Below are positions 1-11,798 of a stretch of 64,000 nucleotides of DNA, one piece after another. Where the stretch lies: NCBI RefSeq assembly GCF_902506605.1, contig NZ_LR733979.1:2526008-2590007 (forward strand). The letters run 5' to 3'. Origin of the DNA: Sphingomonas sp. AX6 (GTDB lineage Bacteria > Pseudomonadota > Alphaproteobacteria > Sphingomonadales > Sphingomonadaceae). A program made the position numbers and the translations under genes. The notes beneath the pieces were generated by a model. It had not been told where the DNA came from and ran no database searches. It was given only the letters and a program-made list of their open reading frames with translations. Numbering within the stretch: position 1 is the first letter of the stretch; each line of letters opens with the position of its first letter.

Positions 1-58
1 GCATCGCCGGGAAACCCTACCCCGTTTGCATTGAGCGGATGGGGGTAATTCGCCGCGC

Positions 59-592
59 TTAGTTCTTGTCCTCAGGCGCGGGCGCATCCGGGATGCGGGT
101 GACCGGTGCCGTCGCAGAGGCGGTGGCGGTCGGCGCAGATGCCGGCCCCTTTGCGATCGCTGCCGATAGCTGCGTCGCCTCCACGCATCCTGTGGTGCAG
201 AGTTTCTGAAGCTGGGCCAGATTGGTCTTGGCACGAGCGACAGCGCCGCGCGCAACCAGCGCTTCACCCTGGCCCTTCAACGCCTGCAAGTCGTTGGGTT
301 CCAACTTCAGCGCCTCACGGTACATGCGGATCGCCTTGCCGGGCAGTTCGCGGGTCTGCGCGATATTGCCGAGTTCGACATACGCTTCTCGGTTGCGCGG
401 ATCGGCGGCCAGCGCCGATTCGAGCGAATCGACCGCGACTTCCAGATTGCCCGACGCCTTTGCCGCGCGTCCCGCTTCAAGCAACGCCGTCGAGCGCGCG
501 TCGATCTGGTCGTCGGCACGCTGGCCGTGGAGCGCAGTCGAAAAACTGACCAGCACCAGGGCAGCGGCGGCGGAAACGATCGTGATACGCAT
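59..592 (-). CDS. Secreted tetratricopeptide-repeat (TPR) protein
   Basis: The 177-aa product opens with a signal peptide (MRITIVSAAAALVLVSFSTA, then a cleavage-like AxxxGQ region), so it is probably exported to the periplasm. Residues about 35-105 hold two to three TPR-like helical hairpins (pattern ALAADPRNREAYVELGNIAQ and ALKLEPNDLQALKGQGEALV), which normally mediate protein-protein contacts. The C-terminus is a low-complexity Ala/Pro/Thr tail. The ATG at 592 is chosen because it begins the signal peptide; the frame stays open further upstream, but that part would run through the methyltransferase gene. The gene lies 32 nt downstream of that gene and is probably cotranscribed. The specific partner is unknown. 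Confidence 0.75.
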   Translation of the reverse strand: MRITIVSAAAALVLVSFSTALHGQRADDQIDARSTALLEAGRAAKASGNLEVAVDSLESALAADPRNREAYVELGNIAQTRELPGKAIRMYREALKLEPNDLQALKGQGEALVARGAVARAKTNLAQLQKLCTTGCVEATQLSAAIAKGPASAPTATASATAPVTRIPDAPAPEDKN

Positions 593-624
593 AACGGTCT
601 CCAGAGGGGATGGCGTGCGGGCTA

Positions 625-1809
625 TCATGGCGCTCGCATCATCGCGACAAAAAAGCCGTCCGTCGAGTGGGTAGCGGGGGTGAGCCGACGTCCCAGACCA
701 TGCGGCGCCCCGATCGCGCCGTCGATTTCGACAACGGTCCAGCCCGGATTGCGCGTCACAAACGCCGCAACCTGGTCGCATCCTTCGGCATCCAGCAGCG
801 AACAGACAATATGGACGAGTGCCCCGCCCGACTTGACGCAGCGGCTGCCGAGATCGAGCAGGCTGGACTGGGTCGCGGTCAGTCGTGCCAACCGATCGGG
901 ATTGAGCCGCCAGCGCGCCTCCGGGTTGCGTCGCCAAGTGCCTGTGCCCGAACACGGCGCGTCGATCAGCACCAGATCGGCACTGGCGGTAAAACGTTCG
1001 AGGGCATGCGCCTCGCGTCCGCCATCGAGGAGCAGCGGTTCCGCGATGGTAACACCTGCCCGTTCGGCGCGTGCGGGCAGGCGCGACAACCGCCCGCGGT
1101 CGATATCGCTAGCCACGATCCGCCCACGATTCTCCATCATCGCGGCCAATGCCAGCGTTTTTCCGCCCCCACCTGCACACAGGTCGATGACGGTCATGCC
1201 GGGGGCGGCAGCGCTGGCCAGGCTGACGAACTGGCTTCCCGCATCCTGAACCTCGATCGCCCCCGATTCGAACAATTCATGGCGTTCGATCGAAGAATCG
1301 GGTGGCAGACGCAGGCCATTGGGCAATCCGGCGATCGGCTCGGCTTCGGGAAAGGCTTCGCGAACGGTCGCGACGTCGCCGCGCAGCGTGTTGACCCGGA
1401 TGTCGAGTGGCGCGCGGTCGAGCAACGCCGCCTGTTGGACCCGGTCGATCCCGCCTGCAGTCAGCATCCGGCCCAGCCATTTGGGGACCAGTCCGGTACG
1501 CGCCCGCGGTTCGTCGGGCTCGATCGCGGACGGCGCATGGCCCTCTCCACCGAAATGCACGGTCAGCTCGGGCTTGGTTTCGGCCAGTGCCAACATCGCC
1601 GCGCGACCGTTCTCAGGCCGCTCGCCCAGCAAACGGATCGCGTCATAGACCAGCCCCCGCACCGCGCGGCGGTCCTTCGACCCGGCATAGCGACGATCCG
1701 CGAAATAGCGTGCGATCAGGGTGTCCGCAGCGGCCCCGCCATCGCGGGCGGAGGTGATGATCGCATCGAGCAACTCGATGGCGGCCTGGGTACGTGCAGC
1801 GGGGATCAT
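625..1809 (-). CDS. RsmB/NOP-family rRNA (cytosine-C5) methyltransferase
   Basis: A 394-aa SAM-dependent RNA m5C methyltransferase. The Rossmann SAM-binding motif DLCAGGGGKTLALAA is at residues 209-223, motif IV DAPCSGTG at 283-290 (Cys286, release cysteine) and motif VI HIVCSLLDAEG around Cys336 (the covalent catalytic cysteine). The N-terminal 130 residues are a reduced NusB-like or RNA-recognition region, shorter than in the 429-aa E. coli RsmB, as is common in alphaproteobacteria. Substrate is inferred to be 16S rRNA; other m5C targets are possible. The ATG at 1809 is used because 37 codons of basic, non-conserved sequence precede it. It follows guaB by 82 nt and is probably in the same transcript. 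Confidence 0.85.
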   Translation of the reverse strand: MIPAARTQAAIELLDAIITSARDGGAAADTLIARYFADRRYAGSKDRRAVRGLVYDAIRLLGERPENGRAAMLALAETKPELTVHFGGEGHAPSAIEPDEPRARTGLVPKWLGRMLTAGGIDRVQQAALLDRAPLDIRVNTLRGDVATVREAFPEAEPIAGLPNGLRLPPDSSIERHELFESGAIEVQDAGSQFVSLASAAAPGMTVIDLCAGGGGKTLALAAMMENRGRIVASDIDRGRLSRLPARAERAGVTIAEPLLLDGGREAHALERFTASADLVLIDAPCSGTGTWRRNPEARWRLNPDRLARLTATQSSLLDLGSRCVKSGGALVHIVCSLLDAEGCDQVAAFVTRNPGWTVVEIDGAIGAPHGLGRRLTPATHSTDGFFVAMMRAP

Positions 1810-1891
1810 CTGGGGTTCCGATATTGTGTATTCCGGTGCCCTAGCAGCTTTTCGGCGCACCCACCTGTGTTGCTTTCTTCCGCCCCTTCCC

Positions 1892-4792
<2,901 letters not shown>

Positions 4793-4929
4793 CTAGATCA
4801 TGGCGGAAGGCGAATGTCGCGGCAGCCTCTAACCCCGACGGTCGCGAACCGCAAACGAAGTGGCGTCGCGGATGGAACCGCGTGTCGGTCGCTTGGTTTG
4901 TTCGGATGAATGCAGAAAGGGCCATTGCC

Positions 4930-5415
4930 ATGAACGATACCACCACGCCGGTTCGACCCACGCCGATGACGGACGCCGAAACCAATCCCGGCGGTTTCAA
5001 GGGCGCGACACAAAGCTTCAAGGACGAAGCGGGCAAGCTGGGCAAGACCGCCGCCGACAAGGCGCGGCTTTACGCCGATGATGGTAAGTCAAAGGCATCG
5101 GGCGCATTGGGCGAGGTCGCCAAGCTGTTCGACGATGCCGCCAACACCGTCGATGAGAAACTGGGCGAGCAATACGGCCAGTACGCCCATTCGGCAGCCA
5201 AGTTCGTCGATGATTTCGCCTCCACGCTCAACACCAAGAATGTCGACGAGTTGCTGGAGGATACCCGGCAGTTCGTCCGCAAGAGCCCGGCAGTCGCCGT
5301 CGGCATTGCCGCCGCACTGGGCTTCGTGATTGCACGCGTGGTGAAGGCGGGGATCGACGGTGCCGCCGATGCGGGCGAGCGTCATTCGACCCGCAAGCCA
5401 ACCAACGACGCCTGA
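4930..5415 (+). CDS. Small helical protein with C-terminal membrane anchor (ElaB/YqjD/DUF883-like)
   Basis: A 161-aa protein: a charged N-terminal region of about 120 residues, rich in Lys/Ala/Asp and likely amphipathic helical, then SPAVAVGIAAALGFVIARVV near residues 123-142, a single membrane segment followed by a short basic tail. This architecture resembles ElaB/YqjD (DUF883) stationary-phase proteins that tether to the inner membrane; I assign it by pattern only. The ATG at 4930 is preceded by AGAAAGG about 10 nt upstream; an in-frame ATG at 4906 lacks this. Its TGA overlaps the next ATG by one base (TGATG), so it heads a translationally coupled set. Confidence 0.7.
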   Translation: MNDTTTPVRPTPMTDAETNPGGFKGATQSFKDEAGKLGKTAADKARLYADDGKSKASGALGEVAKLFDDAANTVDEKLGEQYGQYAHSAAKFVDDFASTLNTKNVDELLEDTRQFVRKSPAVAVGIAAALGFVIARVVKAGIDGAADAGERHSTRKPTNDA

Positions 5416-5804
5416 TGCCGTCCCTGGGGGAAGATTTGATCGATAAGCCGGACGAAAAAGCCGGGATCGGGACGCTGATCGGTCGGCTGGTCAAGGACGG
5501 CAAGGGATATGCTCGTGCCGAAATCTGTTATGCCAAAGCGCTCGCAGGCGAGCGGATGCGTGCAGCAAAAAGCGGAATCGTGTTTCTGGTTGCCGGATTG
5601 GTTCTGCTCCACGGTGCGCTGATCGCGTTGTTCGTGGGGCTGGTGCTGTCGCTGGCGACATGGGTCGGGCCATTCTGGTCGATGCTGATCGTCGTCGCAG
5701 TTGCAAGCATCATCGGGGGTGTGCTGGCGAAAATCGGCCTAGCGCATTTCCAGCGGGCCAAGACCGGGCCTGATCTGCCGAGCGTCGAGGTCGTCGAACC
5801 ATGA
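5415..5804 (+). CDS. Phage holin-family / actinobacterial holin-X-like membrane protein
   Basis: The 129-aa product has an N-terminal amphipathic helix (IGTLIGRLVKDGKGYARAE) and two adjacent hydrophobic segments (about residues 53-77 and 84-106) with a short turn between, the layout of the PF07332 holin-superfamily III proteins found in many non-phage bacterial loci. There is no lysin or phage gene nearby, so a lytic role is unlikely; in this context an envelope-stress or membrane-organising role is inferred. It overlaps the preceding gene by 1 nt and the following gene by 4 nt (ATGA), so the three are translated as a unit. Confidence 0.72.
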   Translation: MPSLGEDLIDKPDEKAGIGTLIGRLVKDGKGYARAEICYAKALAGERMRAAKSGIVFLVAGLVLLHGALIALFVGLVLSLATWVGPFWSMLIVVAVASIIGGVLAKIGLAHFQRAKTGPDLPSVEVVEP

Positions 5805-6121
5805 ACGCGTCCCCCACCCTGATCGCCGCGCAGGCGAAAAGAGAGGTAGCTAGGCTGAGGTTTCAATCGACGCTCGATACGCTTCAACACCGGCTGAGCC
5901 CCGCAAACTTGCGCGACGAGGCGGTCGAGACGGTGAAGGAAACCGCGGTTTCCGCCGCGCGTTCCAGCGCCGAGACGGTTCGCAATCATCCGGGCAAGAT
6001 CGCCGCCGGCATCGGTCTCGTCGGGCTATTGCTCGCGCGCAAACCGATTGCGCGGGCGATCCGGCGCGAAGATGATGACGGCGATGCAACCCCCGACGAC
6101 ACCGATGAGTTTGGAGCATGA
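5801..6121 (+). CDS. DUF3618-like membrane-associated protein
   Basis: The 106-aa product has an N-terminal helical block (IAAQAKREVARLRFQSTLDTL, then QHRLSP) typical of DUF3618 proteins, a middle Ala/Glu/Val-rich region, the segment HPGKIAAGIGLVGLLLARKP as a short membrane anchor, and an acidic C-terminal tail. Function is unknown; proteins of this type recur next to holin-X-like and YqjD-like genes in sphingomonads and rhizobia. The start overlaps the previous stop by four bases. Confidence 0.65.
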   Translation: MNASPTLIAAQAKREVARLRFQSTLDTLQHRLSPANLRDEAVETVKETAVSAARSSAETVRNHPGKIAAGIGLVGLLLARKPIARAIRREDDDGDATPDDTDEFGA

Positions 6122-6155
6122 CGGCGCGAGTCAGCGCCATAGGCAAGGAAGTGAG

Positions 6156-6551
6156 ATGAGCGACATCAATACCACGATCGACAAGGCGCAGGCCAAGGCC
6201 AGCGACGCCTATGCATCGAGCAAGCAAAGCGTGAAAAAGGCCGCGACCAAGGTCGAAAAGAGCGCGAAGGACAATCCACTGGCGGTCGTCGCAGGCGGCA
6301 TCGCGATCGGCGCGGTGATCGGCGCGCTTCTGCCCAAGACCCAGCGCGAGGAAGAATTACTCGGCACCGTCGGCAAGCGGCTGGCAGAGGGTGCCACGGC
6401 CGCTGCGATCGCGGCGCGCGACACCGGTAAGTCCGAGTTCGCATCGCTGAAGCCCGACACGTCGAGCGCCAAGGACAAGGCCGGTTCGATCGCCGCGCAT
6501 ATCTTCGATGCGGCAAAGGCAGCCGCGGTCGAGGCCGGTCAACGCAAGTAA
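6156..6551 (+). CDS. Small Ala/Lys-rich membrane-anchored protein (YqjD/DUF883-like)
   Basis: A 131-aa protein with an N-terminal Lys/Ala-rich helix (KAQAKASDAYASSKQSVKKA), then NPLAVVAGGIAIGAVIGALL as the membrane segment (residues about 45-64), then a long Ala/Thr/Lys tail. It resembles the first gene of this set (4930-5415) in composition but has the membrane segment in the middle. The start is placed at 6156, preceded by AGGAAGTGAG. It follows the DUF3618-like gene by 34 nt and probably shares its transcript. Confidence 0.65.
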   Translation: MSDINTTIDKAQAKASDAYASSKQSVKKAATKVEKSAKDNPLAVVAGGIAIGAVIGALLPKTQREEELLGTVGKRLAEGATAAAIAARDTGKSEFASLKPDTSSAKDKAGSIAAHIFDAAKAAAVEAGQRK

Positions 6552-6571
6552 CGCGCCGCATTGGCTCCCAC

Positions 6572-6604
6572 CCCCTTGAGCGTCGGCGATTCGACGCTTA
6601 GGGG
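6572..6604 (+). terminator. Stem-loop after the envelope-stress gene set
   Basis: CCCTTGAGCGTCG and CGACGCTTAGGGG form an almost perfect 13-bp stem around the loop GCGATT, 20 nt after a stop codon and 32 nt before the next gene. There is no T-run, so it is either a weak terminator or an mRNA 3'-end stabiliser or processing hairpin. Confidence 0.4.
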
Positions 6605-6635
6605 CGGTGCAGCATTCCTCTCCCCCGGAGCCATC

Positions 6636-6863
6636 ATGAGCAAGCTGCACCTCGTCTTCGGCGGTCGCGTCAGTGACCCCCGCACCCTCGACTATACCGA
6701 TCTCAAAAACATCGACGTGGTCGGCATCTTCCCGGATTATGAAAGCGCCGAAAAGGCATGGCGCGCCGCCGCGCAGCGCACGGTCGACGACGCCGAGATG
6801 CGCTATGTGCTGGTGCATTTGCACCGGTTGCTCGAACCCGAGATCGACACGACTGCCGAATAA
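6636..6863 (+). CDS. DUF4170 domain-containing protein
   Basis: A 75-aa soluble protein with the features of DUF4170: KLHLVFGGRVSDPRTLDYTD at the N-terminus, VVGIFPDYESAEKAWRAAAQ in the middle and YVLVHLHRLLEP at the C-terminus. It is widespread in alphaproteobacteria, with no known function; conserved position and sequence suggest a housekeeping role. It sits between the envelope-stress set and the convergent epimerase gene. Confidence 0.85.
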   Translation: MSKLHLVFGGRVSDPRTLDYTDLKNIDVVGIFPDYESAEKAWRAAAQRTVDDAEMRYVLVHLHRLLEPEIDTTAE

Positions 6864-6882
6864 CTGCGGTTAGCGGCTGGTT

Positions 6883-7842
6883 TCAGGAAAACATTCCTGC
6901 GGCAGGCGAAACATAGTCGGCGTCATGTGCGAACGGCAGTGGCTTACCGCGTTCCATCGCCCTGATTACCCCCGCGAAATCGGTCGCGAAACGGAAATCG
7001 AGATCGCGGCACAATGCCGAAGAATCGTAAACCCGTCCGATCGATGGCGGTAGCATCCAGCCCCTTGCGGCATAAAGCGCAGGTGCGTGCGGGAAATAGC
7101 GCGCAATGACCGATGCGGCGTCGCGACCGAGCTCGACGACATCCTCAAGTGAAAACGGTGTCGGCGCGGCGGCGAGATACAAATGATATCCCACCGGCCC
7201 GTCGTGCTCCAACGCCGCGATATGCGCGGCCGCCGCATCTTCGACCGTCAGGCGGCGATGGAGCAGTTCGTTCGCCTTCATATTCTCACCCGACAATGCG
7301 CGATGCGTATCGTCATCCTCGGAAAAGAATCGTCCGGTACGCAGCGCGATCACCGACAGGCCATGTTCCTCGGCCACCAACCGGCAGGCCTGTTCGGCTG
7401 CGAATTTGGTCACGCCGTAGATGTTGCGCGGTTCGATCGGCCCCGATTGTTCGTCCAGCCACACCGCTCGGTCCGATCGTTCGTCGCGGATCGACTGGCT
7501 GATCATCAGCGATGTGGTCGAGGTGAAGACGAACCGCCGATGCCGTGCCGCCACCACCGCCTCGAGCAGGTTGAGCGTGCCCGTGACATTCACATCGACG
7601 AACGCCTGACGTGAGTATCGAGCAATGTCGGGCTTGTGCAGCGCCGCGGCGTGGATCACCGCCTCGATTCCGTGATCGGCAAAGGCGCGGTCGACCACCG
7701 AACGCTCCGCAATGCTGCCGACAATCTGCGTGTGGTCGCCCGGTGCCACGTCCAGCCCGGTCACCCGGTGCCCCCGCGCCGCCAGCATCGGCGCGAGAGT
7801 GCGTCCCAGCCAGCCCGACGATCCGGTCAGCAGGACGCGCAT
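6883..7842 (-). CDS. NAD-dependent epimerase/dehydratase (extended SDR)
   Basis: A 319-aa extended short-chain dehydrogenase/reductase. N-terminal nucleotide-binding motif GSSGWLGRTLAP (residues about 7-18), TST block FTSTTSLM, and catalytic NIYGVTKFAAEQ (YxxxK). The substrate, probably a nucleotide sugar or related sugar, cannot be read from the sequence. The ATG at 7842 is chosen because it begins MRVLLTGSSGW. It starts 5 nt after the pyrG stop and must be cotranscribed with it. The C-terminal half is divergent from GalE/RmlB. Confidence 0.8.
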   Translation of the reverse strand: MRVLLTGSSGWLGRTLAPMLAARGHRVTGLDVAPGDHTQIVGSIAERSVVDRAFADHGIEAVIHAAALHKPDIARYSRQAFVDVNVTGTLNLLEAVVAARHRRFVFTSTTSLMISQSIRDERSDRAVWLDEQSGPIEPRNIYGVTKFAAEQACRLVAEEHGLSVIALRTGRFFSEDDDTHRALSGENMKANELLHRRLTVEDAAAAHIAALEHDGPVGYHLYLAAAPTPFSLEDVVELGRDAASVIARYFPHAPALYAARGWMLPPSIGRVYDSSALCRDLDFRFATDFAGVIRAMERGKPLPFAHDADYVSPAAGMFS

Positions 7843-7847
7843 TCCGA

Positions 7848-9479
7848 TCAGACGAAGCGGCTTTGCTTGACCGCGGCTTCGATGAAGCTGGCGAACAGCG
7901 GGTGCGGATCGAACGGCTTGGACTTCAACTCCGGATGGAACTGCACGCCGACGAACCACGGATGGTCGGGCCGTTCGACGATTTCGGGCAGCGTCTCGTC
8001 GGGCGACATACCCGAGAAGACGAGACCGCCAGCTTCGAGCGTATCGCGATAGGCGGTGTTGACCTCATAGCGATGGCGATGCCGCTCGCTGATATCGTGC
8101 GTGCCATAGATCGACGAAACGACGCTGTTGCCCGCAAGCTTCGCCGGATAGGCGCCCAGCCGCATCGTGCCGCCCAGATCGCCACCCGCTTCGCGCTTTT
8201 GCAGGCCCTGTTCGGTCATCCATTCGGTGATCATGCCGACCACAGGCTGTTCGGTCGGCCCGAATTCGGTCGTGGTGGCATCCGCCACGCCCCCTGCCCG
8301 CGCCCCTTCGATACAGGCCATCTGCATGCCCAGGCAGATGCCGAAGAACGGCACCTTGTGCTCGCGCGCGAACCGCACGCTGCTGATCTTGCCTTCGGAA
8401 CCGCGTTCGCCGAAGCCACCCGGAACCAGAATGCCGTGCATCGGCTCCAGTTGCGCGGTGATCGCGTCCTCGTCACCCTCGAACAATTCGGCGTCCAGCC
8501 AGCGGACATTGACCTTTACACGGTTGGCGATGCCGCCATGGACCAGCGCTTCGTGCAGAGACTTGTACGCATCGGGCAGCCCGACATATTTGCCGACCAC
8601 GCCGATGGTGACTTCGCCTTCGGGGTTCTGCACCCGCTCGATGATGTCGCTCCAGCGGTCGAGCGGGGGCGCATCGCCGGGTTCGATATCGAATGCGCGC
8701 AGGACTTCGCTGTCCAGACCCTCTGCGTGGTATTGCAGCGGAACGCCGTAGATCGACTTGGCGTCGAGCGCGGGGATGACCGCTTCCTGACGGACATTGC
8801 AGAACAACGCGATCTTGGCGCGTTCGGACACCGGCAATGGATGCTCACAGCGGCAGACCAGCACGTCGGGCTGAACGCCCAATGCCGCCAGTTCGCGGAC
8901 CGAATGCTGGGTCGGCTTGGTCTTCAACTCGCCAGCGGCGGCGATATAGGGGACCAGCGTCAGGTGGATGCTGACCGACTGACCGCGGCCAAGTTCGTTG
9001 CGCAACTGGCGGATCGCCTCGATAAACGGCAGCGATTCGATGTCGCCGACCGTCCCGCCGATTTCGCACAGCACGAAATCGAGGCCATCGGTATCGGCCT
9101 TGGCGAATTCCTTGATCGCGTCGGTGACGTGCGGGATCACCTGAACCGTCGCGCCTAGGTAATCGCCCCGCCGCTCGCGCTGGATGATCTGCTGATAGAT
9201 GCGGCCCGAGGTGACGTTGTCCGACTGGCGCGAGGGAACGCCTGTGAAGCGCTCGTAATGGCCGAGGTCGAGGTCGGTTTCCGCCCCGTCGTCGGTCACA
9301 TAGACTTCGCCGTGCTGATAAGGGCTCATCGTGCCCGGATCGACGTTCAGATACGGATCGAACTTGCGAATGCGGCAGGTATAGCCGCGTGCCTGGAGGA
9401 GGGCTGCGAGGCTGGCGGCCATCAGGCCTTTTCCAAGCGAGGACACCACGCCGCCGGTGATGAAAATATACCGCGTCAT
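7848..9479 (-). CDS. pyrG: CTP synthase
   Basis: The 543-aa enzyme makes CTP from UTP, ATP and glutamine. The amidoligase domain begins [19 protein letters not shown]; the GATase domain carries [19 protein letters not shown] with the nucleophile cysteine and [15 protein letters not shown] with the His/Glu of the triad. Length and both ends match the family. It lies between secG (94 nt upstream) and the epimerase (5 nt downstream), the usual alphaproteobacterial secG-pyrG order. Confidence 0.97.
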   Translation of the reverse strand: MTRYIFITGGVVSSLGKGLMAASLAALLQARGYTCRIRKFDPYLNVDPGTMSPYQHGEVYVTDDGAETDLDLGHYERFTGVPSRQSDNVTSGRIYQQIIQRERRGDYLGATVQVIPHVTDAIKEFAKADTDGLDFVLCEIGGTVGDIESLPFIEAIRQLRNELGRGQSVSIHLTLVPYIAAAGELKTKPTQHSVRELAALGVQPDVLVCRCEHPLPVSERAKIALFCNVRQEAVIPALDAKSIYGVPLQYHAEGLDSEVLRAFDIEPGDAPPLDRWSDIIERVQNPEGEVTIGVVGKYVGLPDAYKSLHEALVHGGIANRVKVNVRWLDAELFEGDEDAITAQLEPMHGILVPGGFGERGSEGKISSVRFAREHKVPFFGICLGMQMACIEGARAGGVADATTTEFGPTEQPVVGMITEWMTEQGLQKREAGGDLGGTMRLGAYPAKLAGNSVVSSIYGTHDISERHRHRYEVNTAYRDTLEAGGLVFSGMSPDETLPEIVERPDHPWFVGVQFHPELKSKPFDPHPLFASFIEAAVKQSRFV

Positions 9480-9573
9480 GGGAGGAGAGCCCTAGCGTCG
9501 AATGGGTGGAAACAGCAAGCGTCCTTATCCGGCATGACTGCCGGACGAAGACGCCTTCGATAAATGGAGTGGC

Positions 9574-9954
9574 TTATTGGACGAGCGGAACGCCGTCGGC
9601 CTCATTGGCTGCGGCCTGATTTTCCGCAGCCGCCACGATTTTCGCGATATCTGCCTCCGTCGGAGCGCCTGCCGCGGGCGCAGTCTGCGCCGCGGGGCTT
9701 TTCGCCAGGCTGGTGTCGATCGATCCCGAACCGCGACTCGCCGCCAGGAACGCGAGCAGGATGCACATCGCGACGAATACGGTGGCCAGCACCGCCGTCG
9801 CTCGCGTCAGGAAATCGGCCGCGCCCCGCGCCGACATTAATCCGCCGCCGCTGCCACCGGTGGTCAGGCCGCCGCCTTCCGAACGCTGCATCAGGATCAC
9901 CGTCACCAGAAGCGCGGCAATGATCGCCTGTACGACGAGGAGGAAGGTGAACAT
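9574..9954 (-). CDS. secG: Preprotein translocase subunit SecG
   Basis: The 126-aa subunit of the SecYEG channel has two membrane segments (residues about 2-21 and 54-72) joined by the family loop LMQRSEGGGLTTGGSGGGLM, followed by an Ala/Pro-rich cytoplasmic tail longer than in E. coli, as is usual in sphingomonads. It begins the secG-pyrG-epimerase operon. A 179-nt region separates it from the divergent MarR gene. Confidence 0.93.
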   Translation of the reverse strand: MFTFLLVVQAIIAALLVTVILMQRSEGGGLTTGGSGGGLMSARGAADFLTRATAVLATVFVAMCILLAFLAASRGSGSIDTSLAKSPAAQTAPAAGAPTEADIAKIVAAAENQAAANEADGVPLVQ

Positions 9955-10133
9955 GGTGCGCCTGGAACCGATATGATTGGTGAAGGCGGCGACATAGGCG
10001 AGCGCGGGTCCGCGATCAACCTTCGCCCCGGCCCGTCACAACAAATCTGTCACGGCTGGGAAACATCCGGCACCACGCGACGTTAATCCCCGCGAAAGCC
10101 CGATACTTGCGGGCGTGTAACGGAATTGAGTTC

Positions 10134-10499
10134 ATGGCTACCGCGACCGCTACCCCGATGCTCGGCAAATGGATGCAGACCCTGGTCGATTATGTCCGGT
10201 CGGGCGAACCCGATTTGACCAATCGCCAAATGGCGCTGCTGCTGTTGGTATATCTTAAACCCGGACCGCATACGGTACGCGGGTTGGCGCGTGCACTGAA
10301 CGTGTCGAAGCCGGTTATCACGCGCGCCTTGAATAGACTGGGCTCGCTCGGCTATCTGCGCCGCCAGCGCGACGATGCGGACAAGCGCAACATTTTCGTG
10401 GCGCGCACCGATGAAGGGGCGGAGTTTCTTGAAGAGTTCGGACAATTCGTCATCACCGACGGCGAACAACAGCCCGAAAAGCAGCGTGCAACCGCGTAG
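10134..10499 (+). CDS. MarR-family winged-helix transcriptional regulator
   Basis: A 121-aa protein with one winged-helix domain: TNRQMALLLLVYLKPGPHTV, recognition region LARALNVSKPVITRALNRLG, and the wing YLRRQRDDADKRNIFVARTDEG with the MarR-type DxRxxxxxLT-like pattern. The ATG at 10134 gives MATATATPMLG; an upstream in-frame ATG at 10107 is less likely because the extra nine residues are not family-like. The following SH3 gene overlaps its 3' end, suggesting coupled expression. Its targets are not visible. Confidence 0.8.
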   Translation: MATATATPMLGKWMQTLVDYVRSGEPDLTNRQMALLLLVYLKPGPHTVRGLARALNVSKPVITRALNRLGSLGYLRRQRDDADKRNIFVARTDEGAEFLEEFGQFVITDGEQQPEKQRATA

Positions 10500-10842
10500 G
10501 CGATTCGCGCTGACCGGTCGCTCGACGATCGTTGATCCGCGTACCCAACCCGTCCGCCGCGATCTGGCCGCCATCGAACTCGCCGACCGGGTCTTTGCAC
10601 CCCATTATGCCGAACATGTGATGCGCAGCGCCATTGCGGACAGCGCCATCCGCCAGTCGAGTCGTCTCGATTCAGAAAAACTCGGCGCACTCGCCCCCGG
10701 CGATGCCTTCGAACTATATGAATTGTCGAGCGAGCAGGGCTGGGGTCGATCGGTTGCCAGCGGTGCGGTTGGTTTCGTCGATGCCGCTGCGCTTGGGCCG
10801 CACGTCGGCGAAAACGACACGGGCCACGCGGACGCGGCATGA
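10486..10842 (+). CDS. Orphan SH3-domain protein related to NlpC/P60 peptidase N-terminus
   Basis: A 118-aa product if GTG at 10486 is the start (14-nt overlap with the MarR gene; no ATG exists near the conserved N-terminus). It begins with the motif FALTGRSTIVDPRTQPVRRD, then LADRVFAPHYAE and GDAFELYELSSEQGWGRSVA, ending GAVGFVDAAALG. In sphingomonads this resembles the N-terminal bacterial SH3 region of C40 (NlpC/P60) cell-wall peptidases, but the catalytic domain with its Cys/His is absent: the frame ends after the SH3 fold and argC begins. It could be a truncated gene or a free-standing binding domain. No signal peptide is seen. Confidence 0.6.
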   Translation: MQPRRRFALTGRSTIVDPRTQPVRRDLAAIELADRVFAPHYAEHVMRSAIADSAIRQSSRLDSEKLGALAPGDAFELYELSSEQGWGRSVASGAVGFVDAAALGPHVGENDTGHADAA

Positions 10843-11780
10843 CGACGCGCGTTTTCATCGACGGCGCGGTGGGCACCACCGGCCTGGAAATCCGCGAACG
10901 GCTGGCCGGACGCGGCGAAATCGATCTGATCACGCTGCCCGACGATAAGCGCAAGGACGCCGCCGCGCGCGCCAAGGCGCTGAACGCCGCAGATTTCGTT
11001 ATCCTGTGCCTGCCCGACGATGCCGCGGTCGAAGCCGTGTCGCTGATCGAAAACCCGAACACACGCGTCATCGATGCATCGAGCGCGCACCGCGTCGCCG
11101 ATGGCTGGACGTACGGGTTTGCCGAACTCGAACCCGGCCAGCAGGCGGCGATTGCGGAGGCCGCGCGTGTCAGCAACCCCGGCTGCTACCCCACCGGCTT
11201 CCTCGCCCTGGTCCGCCCGCTGGTGCGCGCAGGCGTCATCCCGCACGACTGGCCGCTGAGCGTTAATGCTGTCTCCGGCTATTCGGGCGGCGGCAAGGCG
11301 ATGATCTCGGCGTTTGAGGATTCAAGTGCCCCCGGATCGGACGCCACTGCCTGGCGCGGTTATGCGCTGGGTCTTGCCCATAAACACGTGCCAGAAATGC
11401 AGCGCCACGCACGCATCGGCCATCCGCCGATCTTCGCGCCCTCGGTCGCGCGCACCTATCGCGGCATGGTGGTGCAAGTGCCCCTACCGCTCCACGCGCT
11501 GGCCCGAAACTGGTCGCTCGCTCAGATAGAGACGATCCTGGCCGACGCCTATCGCGATAGTCCAGTCGTCCGCGTCGCATCCAGCGAAGATGCGCTGGTG
11601 CGGGTCGAGGATGATGCGAACACCGACCGCCTCACCGTTCGTGTCACCGGCGATGACGCCAATGGCCTCGCAATGCTCGTCGCAACGCTCGACAATCTGG
11701 GTAAGGGCGCGGCGGGCGCGGCGGTTCAGAACCTCAACATCATGGCCGGGCTCGATCCGGTGGCAGGGCTGAACCTTTAA
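10839..11780 (+). CDS. argC: N-acetyl-gamma-glutamyl-phosphate reductase (short type)
   Basis: The 313-aa enzyme reduces N-acetylglutamyl-5-phosphate with NADPH in arginine synthesis. N-terminal Rossmann FIDGAVGTTGLEIRERL, VIDASSAHRVADGW, catalytic SNPGCYPTGF with Cys116, and VNAVSGYSGGGKAMI. The length fits the shorter ArgC class. Its ATG overlaps the TGA of the SH3 gene (ATGA), so translation is coupled. Confidence 0.93.
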   Translation: MTTRVFIDGAVGTTGLEIRERLAGRGEIDLITLPDDKRKDAAARAKALNAADFVILCLPDDAAVEAVSLIENPNTRVIDASSAHRVADGWTYGFAELEPGQQAAIAEAARVSNPGCYPTGFLALVRPLVRAGVIPHDWPLSVNAVSGYSGGGKAMISAFEDSSAPGSDATAWRGYALGLAHKHVPEMQRHARIGHPPIFAPSVARTYRGMVVQVPLPLHALARNWSLAQIETILADAYRDSPVVRVASSEDALVRVEDDANTDRLTVRVTGDDANGLAMLVATLDNLGKGAAGAAVQNLNIMAGLDPVAGLNL

Positions 11781-11798
11781 TCTCTGATTCCCCGTACG

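Noticed and set aside
1..58. A gene at the left edge
   Set aside because: No start, stop or conserved reading supports one in the first 58 bases.
5415..5804. Prophage remnant because of the holin-like gene
   Set aside because: No other phage gene is near, and its neighbours are YqjD- and DUF3618-like chromosomal genes.
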